A DNA stretch of 19,936 bases from Bryobacterales bacterium (GTDB lineage Bacteria > Acidobacteriota > Terriglobia > Bryobacterales > Bryobacteraceae). Positions within the stretch are counted from its first letter, which is position 1; every line of letters begins with the position of its first letter. The position numbers and the translations under genes are program-made. Shown here one piece after another: positions 14,252 through 19,936 of this stretch. The DNA lies in assembly GCA_003132905.1 (NCBI GenBank), contig PKZC01000380.1, positions 1 to 19,936 on the forward strand, given 5' to 3'. The notes beneath the pieces were generated by a model, which saw only the letters and a program-made list of their open reading frames with translations, made no database searches and was not told the DNA's origin.

Positions 14252-15889
14252 ATGATGAAGTGGACGCTAGTGCCGTTAGCGGCACTGTTATTGAGTTTTG
14301 CGCAGGGCGTGGACGCCCAGGTGACGTTGAGCGCCGCGGTGAATGCCGCCAGTTATTTGAATGCGAGTCTTCCCAACGGAAACCTCACGCAAGGCGGAGC
14401 ATTTGTTGTGTTCGGGAAAGGACTGGGTCCGGCGCAAACGGCAATCGTCAATGCCTTCCCGCTGCCAAGCAATCTGGCCGGAACATCCGTTAGCGTCACG
14501 GTGGCTGGCACCACCGTCCCGTGCATCATGCTCTATACGCTGGCGACGCAGGTGGCAGCGGTGGTGCCTTCCAGCACGCCCGTTGGCAGCGGAACGATGG
14601 TGGTCACCTATAACGGGACGAATAGCGCGCCCCTCAAGATTAATGTAGTGGCTCACGATTTCGGGATATTCGCGCTCAACCAAGGCGGCAGCGGTGCCGC
14701 GGTGGTGGTCAATCCGTTTACGAATGTTGTGAACTCCAGCAGCGCGTCCGCGAATCCGGGCGACCTGGTGGACATTTGGGGCACCGGGCTGGGACCCGTG
14801 GCTGGAAACGAAGCGGCCGGTGCGTTGCCAGGCAACATTCCGAATTTGGATCTGCAAGTGTACGTTGGCAGCCAGCAGGCGCAAGTGACGTATGCCGGCC
14901 GGTCGGGATGCTGCACGGGTTTGGACGAGATCCAGATCGCCGTGCCGGCAGGAGTGACGGGATGTGCCGTGCCGGTTTATGTGGTCGATGGCGGGGTGGC
15001 GAGCAACTTCACCACGATGTCGATCGCGCAGTCGGGGAGCAGTTGTAGCCAGACGGGTGAAAACGATCCGTCCTTGCTACAGATCGCCCAGAAGAATGGG
15101 GGGTTGCGTACGGGAAGCGTCTCGTTGGGCCGGTCGCACAGTTATGCCAACACAATCGATTACCAAGGCGACAACGGCGCAACGTATTTTTTGAAGATCC
15201 CGGCAGCCTATCTGGGACAAGCAGTGCAACTGCCCGCGGCGAACACCTGTGAGGTGACGCAGTTTCCGGTCGGCTCGTCGGGTGCAATCTCCGGCGGCGC
15301 TCCTACTGGATTAGACACTGGCGCAGTGGTCTTGGGTGGACCCATTGGCCCGTACACTTTGCAACCTATTTCGACCGGGGAGGCCGAAATCGTCTTTTCG
15401 CCCAGCACAGCTACAGCCTCGCCGGGACTGATCAACGACGGTACTGTGCTGTTGCCCGGTTCTTACACCTTTACGGCGGCAGGCGGCAAAGACGTGGGAC
15501 AGTTCACAGCTTCTATTGCGCTACCCGCAAAGTTGAACTGGACGAATCGCCCCGCAGTCCCTGCGACCATCGATCGCACGCAACCGCTGACCATCACGTG
15601 GAGTAGTGGGTTCGCAGGCGCGCTTTTGCAGATTATCGGACAATCGCAAGTATCGCAGGGGGTGGGCGCGCAATTCACCTGTTGGGCCGACGCGACGGCA
15701 GGTACATACACCGTTCCGGCCGCGGTGCTCTCGGCCCTGCCGCACACCTACTCGACTTCCGGACTCGCGCAAGGCTCTCTGGACGTCACGCAGATTTATA
15801 CCGGCCCCGTGTTCACTCCGCCGGGCGTAGACTATGCAACCACTTCCTTCACCGACGGGTTCGACATCGCGCCAGTGGCGTATCAATAG
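14252..15889 (+). CDS. secreted acidobacterial repeat protein (Solibacter-type 'VNAASY' domains)
   Basis: A 545-aa exported protein: signal peptide to about residue 22 ('LAALLLSFAQGVDA'), then at least two related beta-rich IPT/TIG-like domains. The first runs from about 26 to 134 ('AAVNAASYLNASLPNG', 'VVFGKGLGPAQ', 'VPSSTPVGSGTMVVTYNG'); the second from about 137 to 257 ('FALNQGGSGAAVVVNP', 'DIWGTGLGPVAGN', 'IQIAVPAGVTGCAVPVYV'). These match the C-terminal domain family expanded in Solibacter (TIGR03437 type). Residues 270-545 contain further Gly/Thr/Ser-rich beta segments I cannot assign. No catalytic motif, anchor or sorting signal is visible. Cysteine pairs ('SGCCTG', 'CAV', 'SSCSQ') could form disulfides outside the cell. 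The ATG at 14252 follows GGAGG at 6-bp spacing; an adjacent ATG 14255 is possible. Probable cell-surface or extracellular role; substrate unknown. Confidence 0.85.
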   Translation: MMKWTLVPLAALLLSFAQGVDAQVTLSAAVNAASYLNASLPNGNLTQGGAFVVFGKGLGPAQTAIVNAFPLPSNLAGTSVSVTVAGTTVPCIMLYTLATQVAAVVPSSTPVGSGTMVVTYNGTNSAPLKINVVAHDFGIFALNQGGSGAAVVVNPFTNVVNSSSASANPGDLVDIWGTGLGPVAGNEAAGALPGNIPNLDLQVYVGSQQAQVTYAGRSGCCTGLDEIQIAVPAGVTGCAVPVYVVDGGVASNFTTMSIAQSGSSCSQTGENDPSLLQIAQKNGGLRTGSVSLGRSHSYANTIDYQGDNGATYFLKIPAAYLGQAVQLPAANTCEVTQFPVGSSGAISGGAPTGLDTGAVVLGGPIGPYTLQPISTGEAEIVFSPSTATASPGLINDGTVLLPGSYTFTAAGGKDVGQFTASIALPAKLNWTNRPAVPATIDRTQPLTITWSSGFAGALLQIIGQSQVSQGVGAQFTCWADATAGTYTVPAAVLSALPHTYSTSGLAQGSLDVTQIYTGPVFTPPGVDYATTSFTDGFDIAPVAYQ

Positions 15890-16036
15890 TTGCCAGCCCG
15901 TCGGGCCGCCTGTGCAAGAGAAATTCCGTGCTAGAGTTGAGGGGTCAACTATTTTGGCATCTTCGCATGAGTCCGGTCCAACCGCCCGAGTCCGATCCTG
16001 CCCGATTAACCAATTTGAAAAGCTAAAGGAAAAAGC
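15890..16036 (+). other. leader region of the RRM gene with two short hairpins
   Basis: This 147-bp gap holds GCCCG-T-CGGGC (15896-15906), right after the preceding stop, and AGTTGA-GGGG-TCAACT (15935-15950), a 6-bp stem with a tetraloop. An AAGGA ribosome-binding site lies 6-8 bp before the RRM start. The second hairpin sits in a likely 5' leader and could be a structural control element, but nothing more can be said. Confidence 0.35.
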
Positions 16037-16351
16037 ATGAAGAATATTTTCGTAGGAAACCTCAACTTCGGAGCTACCGAAGCTGCGGTCCGATCTCTGT
16101 TCGAGGCGTACGGAACCGTCGAGCGCGTTAACATCATCACGGACCGGGATACCGGTCAGCCCCGCGGTTTCGGATTTGTCGAGATGAGCGCCAACGCAGA
16201 AGCGGATCGAGCGATCGCTGAGTTGAATGGCAGGGAACTCGATGGCCGGGCGCTGAATGTGAACGAAGCCCGTCCGAAAACCGAACGCAGCTTTGGGGGC
16301 GGCGGCGGCGGTGGGGGCGGCGGCCGGGGTCGTGGGAACAATCGCTGGTAA
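16037..16351 (+). CDS. RRM-domain glycine-rich RNA-binding protein
   Basis: A 104-aa single RNA recognition motif protein. RNP2 is 'IFVGNL' (residues 4-9) and RNP1 is 'RGFGFVEM' (about 43-50), with the aromatic residues that stack on RNA all present. The beta-alpha-beta order continues ('ADRAIAELNGRELDGRALNVNEARPK'), followed by a Gly-rich tail of about 20 residues ending 'GRGNNRW'. Bacterial proteins of this type (as in cyanobacteria) are often cold-induced and bind single-stranded RNA, probably as chaperones. The ATG has AAGGA upstream and an intrinsic terminator follows, so the gene is probably a monocistronic unit. Confidence 0.95.
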   Translation: MKNIFVGNLNFGATEAAVRSLFEAYGTVERVNIITDRDTGQPRGFGFVEMSANAEADRAIAELNGRELDGRALNVNEARPKTERSFGGGGGGGGGGRGRGNNRW

Positions 16352-16377
16352 TTGAACCAGTAAGAATTTGAAGCAGG

Positions 16378-16412
16378 GAGGGGCTGCGTTAACCAAACGC
16401 GGCCTCTTTTTT
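16378..16412 (+). terminator. intrinsic terminator of the RRM gene
   Basis: Arms GAGG...GCGTT (16378-16390) and AACGC..CCTC (16396-16406) form a GC-rich hairpin with a small internal mismatch, immediately followed by six T residues (16407-16412). It begins 27 bp after the RRM stop. This is the clearest intrinsic terminator in the window. Confidence 0.85.
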
Positions 16413-16431
16413 GCGAGTAGTCGAAAAAGCT

Positions 16432-16983
16432 TTACGACTTGAGTGCGATGCTCAACGTCATGTTGCCGGGATTTTCGCGCTCAAAAGCAAGCAGAGCAAC
16501 CTTCAGCGGAGACGTTCGAATAGGACTGCTAAACCACTGTTCTGGAATCGGTAAGGTGCTCTGATCAATTTCCTTCCACAGTTCACCGTTCAGTTTGCGC
16601 TGATCGATGCGTGCGACCTTGTCCTCGATACGCACACGTAGGTCCTGCGTTTCAAATGTTACATTATCCATAACTTCATTGTCCCACGGACGCCAGGACG
16701 GCGGGGCCTTATCTTGCTGGGTCCATGCCAGGGGCCTGACATGATTGAAGTTCAACGCGTCCGCTCCACGTTGCTGAAGGGCTAGTTGCAGGTTTAAATC
16801 CGTTGTAAGCACCAGAGTTCCTCGCGTGCAAACGGTTGCTATCGCGGCGTCAGCTAATCCCAAGCGCGAGAACAACGGATGGGAAACGAGCATCTTGCCT
16901 TCTTCATGTGATTCGTCCATCAGCTGAACAAGCGAAGCGAATCGGCCTCGAGCCATTGATAATTCCTTGCCGGCATCAAGCAT
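16432..16983 (-). CDS. N-terminally truncated PIN-like protein with C-terminal extension
   Basis: Residues about 10-83 match the C-terminal half of a PIN-like domain: 'HPLFSRLGLADAAIATV' and 'GTLVLTTDLNLQLALQQRGADALNFNHVR', including two acidic positions (Asp in 'LADAAI' and in 'TTDLNL'). The first half of the fold, with the 'LDTNLL' strand and the second acidic residue, is absent: the start codon lies directly at the stop of the preceding gene (TAATG overlap). PIN domains are metal-dependent RNases, often toxins; without the N-terminal acid this one should be inactive. After 'FNHVRP' about 100 residues follow with no family I recognise. It may be an in-frame internal deletion that kept the original start, or re-initiation on a remnant. 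Confidence 0.6.
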   Translation of the reverse strand: MLDAGKELSMARGRFASLVQLMDESHEEGKMLVSHPLFSRLGLADAAIATVCTRGTLVLTTDLNLQLALQQRGADALNFNHVRPLAWTQQDKAPPSWRPWDNEVMDNVTFETQDLRVRIEDKVARIDQRKLNGELWKEIDQSTLPIPEQWFSSPIRTSPLKVALLAFERENPGNMTLSIALKS

Positions 16984-17261
16984 TACGTCGTGGCGAGTTC
17001 GCGGATTTTCATAGACGCAACTTCGCCATTCTTCTTGAGCACGGTGAAAATCTTATAGTCGCGGCGTGGCCCTACTGGGCTGAAAGCAGAAAATGTGGCG
17101 CTGGTATCTATCATGCTTAACGTGATCAGCCAAGCGTTATCGCCGCTGAGGTAACTCCCCGACTCTACTTCTTCGAGCTGGACAGTAGCGACTCGTTCAG
17201 CATCCAGGTTTTCTTTTGCAAAAAGCATGGCACTCTGAACGGCTCCTTTGATGGTCGCCAT
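16983..17261 (-). CDS. small conserved protein, partner of the PIN-like gene
   Basis: A 92-aa protein with the pattern 'AVQSAMLFAKENLDAERVATVQLEEVES...WLITLSM' and 'RRDYKIFTVLKKNGEVASMKIREL'. I recognise this alpha-beta layout from short uncharacterised bacterial proteins that are often encoded just before PIN-like proteins, so a cognate-partner or antitoxin-like role is plausible but not established. The stop codon overlaps the next gene's start (TAATG), implying translational coupling. The length and both ends look complete, in contrast to its damaged neighbour. Confidence 0.7.
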   Translation of the reverse strand: MATIKGAVQSAMLFAKENLDAERVATVQLEEVESGSYLSGDNAWLITLSMIDTSATFSAFSPVGPRRDYKIFTVLKKNGEVASMKIRELATT

Positions 17262-17292
17262 GGTTCGAACATAGCATAGGAATACAGCACCA

Positions 17293-17730
17293 CTAAGGCT
17301 CTGACTCGATCCGCAGCAGCGCTCCGTCCTCTTCTTCAGTCAGCACATGTAAGTACCCATCGGGGCCCTGGCGCACGTCGCGGATACGCTGGTGCAACTC
17401 GGTCACACCACGCGGTCCAGCCGGCCGGTGCCCGGAATTTCGCCTTGGCGCATGCCTCCAACGCACGTTGCCTTTCCAGGCGGGGAATTTGTCGCCCGCA
17501 TAGAAGGTCATGCCCGATAGTGCGATGGATGGTATCCAAACCACGATGGCCGGCTCGAAGCCATCGCGCGTAGGAGCCTCGGAAATTCGTGGACCATCGT
17601 AGGCGCGGCCATAGCTCACCACAGGCCAGCCGTAATTGCGGCCCGGTAGGATCAAGTTGATCTCATCGCCGCCGTTCGGCCCGTTTTCGTTGGAATATAC
17701 GGCGCCTGTTTCGGGACGAATCGCCAGGCC
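17293..17730 (-). pseudogene. fragment of a PQQ-dependent (YliI-type) aldose sugar dehydrogenase
   Basis: The family's C-terminal part is readable: 'GLAIRPETGAVYSNENGPNGGDEINLILPG', 'NYGWPVVSYGRAYDGP', 'VWIPSIALSGMTFYAGDKFPAWKGN', and 'HQRIRDVRQGPDGYLHVLTEEEDGALLRIE'. Three lesions are visible. The N-terminal ~60% is missing, with homology stopping near 17730. At about 17464 a shift moves the frame, so 'VGGMRQGEIPGTGRLDRVV' is found only in the neighbouring frame. At about 17401-17411 a deletion joins 'RVV' to 'TELHQ', removing roughly a dozen codons and restoring the original frame. Intact proteins are periplasmic PQQ beta-propellers oxidising sugars; this remnant cannot fold as one. Confidence 0.85.
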
Positions 17731-17863
17731 CAGCACCCGAACGAAACAAGCGACTGTGAGCACTTTTGAACAGACAGAACGCGGTCACACATGCCTTAAT
17801 CAAATCCAGCCGTCCAGAAAAGTGAGTCCTGCAGCTTGTGTCCTAGCTGTCAAGAGATCGACC

Positions 17864-18004
17864 ATGTCAACCTGCTACCGATGCGGCGCTCCAGCCGAAA
17901 CGCACAGTATAGAGCTTCCAATATGCCTAGCGTGCTCTGACGCGCTGGCTCCGAAAACGAAACCAAGCCAGAATGATGTGCAATTAAGCCTTTCCCACGA
18001 CTGA
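17864..18004 (+). CDS. 46-aa Cys4 zinc-ribbon protein
   Basis: The small protein begins 'MSTCYRCGAPAETHSIEL' and has two CxxC knuckles, 'CYRC' and 'CLAC' (about residues 4-7 and 19-22), the spacing of a compact zinc ribbon, followed by a polar tail. Similar mini-proteins ('CYRCG....PICLACSD') recur in acidobacteria with no known function. The ATG at 17864 is preferred although the frame stays open upstream to 17636, because the upstream part overlaps the decayed dehydrogenase on the other strand and has no protein-like features. The ribosome-binding site is weak (AAGAG). It lies 75 bp before the radical SAM gene in the same orientation and could be co-transcribed with it. Confidence 0.65.
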   Translation: MSTCYRCGAPAETHSIELPICLACSDALAPKTKPSQNDVQLSLSHD

Positions 18005-18079
18005 CCACACATTGCGACTCCGCGCCGGTATACACTGGGCTGGAGGCTGCGACTAGTTGGGCTTCATTTATCCGCGACC

Positions 18080-19624
18080 ATGAGAATTCACCTCGTTAAT
18101 CCAAGCGACACTTCCTTCGGAACAGCAGTCATCACGCCCCGATGGCTTTACGTGCTGGCCGCAGCGACCGCCAAGTCTTTCGGCGACCCGGAAATCTGCG
18201 ATGAAACCCTGGAACACCTGGATCTGGAGCGCATTTTATCTGGCGATGTCATAGGCATCGGCATTCACACCGGAAACGCCCTGCGGGGATACGAGTTAGG
18301 CCGCGCGGCACGTGAGCGGGGCGCCTGGGTGGTCTTTGGGGGCATCCATGCCACGCTCTATGCGGACGAGCCGTTTGAGCGCGGCGGAGCCCATGTGGTG
18401 GTGAAAGGCGATGGCGATATCATTTGGAACCGCGTGCTCCGGGACTGTGCCGATGGGATTCCGGAACGCATTTACAACGGCGGAAAAGTAGAACCGGGGG
18501 ACTTCCAGAAGGCCCGCTGGGATCTGTTGCCCGCTAACAGCTACATGTGGGGGTCGGTACAGACCGTGCGCGGATGCGCGAAACATTGTTCGTTCTGTTC
18601 GGTGTGGCGCACCGATGGGCAGCGCCCCCGGCAGCGCGCCAGCGACGGCGTTATCGAGGAGATCGTCGAACTGCGACGCCTGGGCTTCCGCTTCATCGCT
18701 TTGGCGGACGACAATTTTTATCCTGTCACGCTCACTGATATCGCTCTGGCCAAGCGGCAGAACAATCAGGCACGAGTGGATCAACTGCAGGCCATGCGCG
18801 ATGAGCGCCTGGAACTGATGGAGAGGTTGTCGGAACTGCCCACGGACATGACCTTCTTCACGCAGATCACGATGGAGGCCGCCGAAGACACGGGTTTTCT
18901 GGATGCCATGAAAAAAGCCCACATCCGAGGCGCGCTGGTGGGGGTGGAAGCGGTTACCGAAGAAGGGCTGAAATCGGTTTACAAGGATTTCAACTTGTCC
19001 GGCGACAATCTGGTAAAGCAGCTGAAGACCTTTTCCGATCACGGCGTGCACGTTCTCGGTTCGTTCATTTTCGGGCTGCCCACCGACAGGCCGGATACGT
19101 TTCTTGCCACACAGGATCTGGCCCAAAGGTCGGGTCTGACGTTCGCGCAGTTTGTCATGCTGACGCCCTTTCCGGGTACTGTGGACTTTGAGAAATGGGA
19201 AAAAGCGCAGGGGGACCAGGTGCCTCGAGTGGATGGAATCCCGTTGACGCGCTACTGGCTGATTCCCGCGCACAAGCGGCCCAAAATGTTCATGCCGCAT
19301 CCCACCATGAGCTCCGAGGAAATGCGAGCGCGCACCCAAGGTGTTTGGGATCGTTTCTACAGCTTCCCGTCGGTTTGGAAGCGGTCGCGCTGCACGCCGA
19401 ATCTCCGAGCGCGCCTGGCTTTCGTCTTTATCTCGAAGCTATATCGTCAGATGTATGCCAGCTCTGGGATCACCACCGATAGCGCGCGGCGTAACAAAGC
19501 CGGCATGTGGGCCCGTTGGCTGGCCGTTCCCTGCCGCAAGTTGTTCCAGGCCGATCCGATGCCGGAACTTCAAATCCCTCGACTGAAAACGGATGTACCG
19601 GATCTGTTTCAGGTTATCCAATAG
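18080..19624 (+). CDS. B12-binding-domain radical SAM enzyme
   Basis: A 514-aa protein with an N-terminal cobalamin-binding-type Rossmann domain (about 1-140: 'MRIHLVNPSD', 'GIGIHTGNALRGYEL', 'VVFGGIHATLYADEPF', 'VVKGDGD') and a radical SAM core. The [4Fe-4S] motif CxxxCxxC is 'CAKHCSFC' (Cys166, Cys170, Cys173), followed by 'FIALADDNF' and 'IRGALVGVEAVTEEGLK', typical of the BchE/P-methylase class. A C-terminal region of about 130 residues ('YWLIPAHKRPKMFMPHPTMSSEEM', 'WDRFYSFPSVWKR') matches the usual accessory domain. A classic DxHxxG base-off motif is not evident. Such enzymes methylate or rearrange unactivated carbons, for example in hopanoid, lipid or natural-product pathways; the substrate cannot be told. 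The ATG at 18080 lacks a strong ribosome-binding site, but homology begins right there. Confidence 0.93.
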   Translation: MRIHLVNPSDTSFGTAVITPRWLYVLAAATAKSFGDPEICDETLEHLDLERILSGDVIGIGIHTGNALRGYELGRAARERGAWVVFGGIHATLYADEPFERGGAHVVVKGDGDIIWNRVLRDCADGIPERIYNGGKVEPGDFQKARWDLLPANSYMWGSVQTVRGCAKHCSFCSVWRTDGQRPRQRASDGVIEEIVELRRLGFRFIALADDNFYPVTLTDIALAKRQNNQARVDQLQAMRDERLELMERLSELPTDMTFFTQITMEAAEDTGFLDAMKKAHIRGALVGVEAVTEEGLKSVYKDFNLSGDNLVKQLKTFSDHGVHVLGSFIFGLPTDRPDTFLATQDLAQRSGLTFAQFVMLTPFPGTVDFEKWEKAQGDQVPRVDGIPLTRYWLIPAHKRPKMFMPHPTMSSEEMRARTQGVWDRFYSFPSVWKRSRCTPNLRARLAFVFISKLYRQMYASSGITTDSARRNKAGMWARWLAVPCRKLFQADPMPELQIPRLKTDVPDLFQVIQ

Positions 19625-19936
19625 AGGTTTTCGGGCTCCGTTAGAGCCGTCCGTGCCTAATGTTTTCCTAGATGAATGACTGTCCCATCGGCATTGGTCC
19701 GATCCCCGGGCTCCACGCCGGCCGGGCAGCTTCCCAGATACTTCTGATCCAGGATCATCGTGGTCTCACTAACGCCATAGTGGACTCCGGCAAACCTAAT
19801 GATCCCAGAAGGATTGAAGTTTCCGAGAGGCACAATCACCCCAAATACAGGATGAGCGCAGCGTGTCGCGTAAGGTGATCAACAACTACTCAAACCCGCA
19901 TGGAAATATCCGCTAGCAAGTTCGGGTTTGGCTTCT
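19625..19936. other. 312-bp region without a supported gene
   Basis: After the radical SAM stop, GGCTC-CGTTA-GAGCC (19634-19648) is a short hairpin without a direct U-tract, a weak terminator candidate. A 60-codon minus-strand frame (19657-19839) has no ribosome-binding site and no clear family. Near the window edge, CAAACCCG (19891-19898) and CGGGTTTG (19923-19930) form a perfect 8-bp inverted repeat with a 24-nt spacer. What follows lies outside the window. Confidence 0.5.

Noticed and set aside
17636..17863. Upstream extension of the zinc-ribbon frame
   Set aside because: It overlaps the dehydrogenase remnant on the opposite strand and has no protein-like features; the real start is taken as 17864.
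18296..19339. 347-codon minus-strand frame opposite the radical SAM gene
   Set aside because: Antisense shadow of a gene with an intact CxxxCxxC motif.
19657..19839. 60-codon minus-strand frame near the end of the window
   Set aside because: No ribosome-binding site and no family I can name with confidence. Faint likeness to the tail of a prepilin-type protein is too weak to report.
1..19936. CRISPR arrays, tRNA or rRNA genes, insertion sequences
   Set aside because: No regularly spaced repeats, no cloverleaf or rRNA-like stretches, and no transposase-like product or terminal repeats were seen on either strand.

Overview
The window looks like chromosomal DNA from an acidobacterium, most likely a Solibacter/Bryobacter-type member of Terriglobia. 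Two markers point there. One is a secreted VWFA-related protein with the MIDAS signature and C-terminal 'KGYYAP' ending typical of acidobacterial paralogues. The other is a secreted protein with repeated 'VNAASY...GLGP' domains, the hallmark of the large Solibacter families. Moderately high GC, GTG/TTG starts and a PDZ/7TM/GAF/PAS histidine kinase fit. This placement is an inference from family content, not a computed taxonomy.

Layout. 1-4400: mostly minus-strand genes, namely a Sel1-repeat lipoprotein, recA with a tandemly duplicated 17-bp element just upstream, the VWFA-related protein and a CarD-type RNA polymerase-binding regulator. A small membrane/coiled-coil protein lies on the plus strand between the last two. 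4560-9086: a two-gene signalling operon, a 993-aa membrane histidine kinase overlapping an NtrC-type sigma-54 activator, preceded by a sigma-54-like -24/-12 element. 9087-14164: an accessory segment with a DUF262/HNH (GmrSD-like) nuclease, a structured intergenic stretch, a retron-type reverse transcriptase that has lost its last ~27 codons to a one-base frameshift, and a Ycf46-like AAA+ ATPase. 14252-16412: a secreted acidobacterial repeat protein and an RRM RNA-binding protein with a clear intrinsic terminator. 16432-17730: a decaying patch with a two-gene unit whose PIN-like member lacks its N-terminal catalytic half, and a doubly damaged fragment of a PQQ-type sugar dehydrogenase. 17864-19624: a 46-aa Cys4 zinc-ribbon protein and a B12-binding-domain radical SAM enzyme. 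19625-19936 has no gene I can support.

The part most worth attention is 11060-12577 and its neighbours. An extended -10 (TGcTATCAT) would place a transcript start near 11075. There begins a 10-nt segment that pairs with 11233-11242, immediately before the RT's best start codon (ATG 11250). Between the arms lie several strong hairpins. This matches the promoter / a1 / msr-msd / a2 / RT order of retrons. The flanking DUF262/HNH nuclease and Ycf46-like ATPase are plausible partners, so the region may be an undescribed retron-like defence locus, though no functional link is proven from sequence alone.
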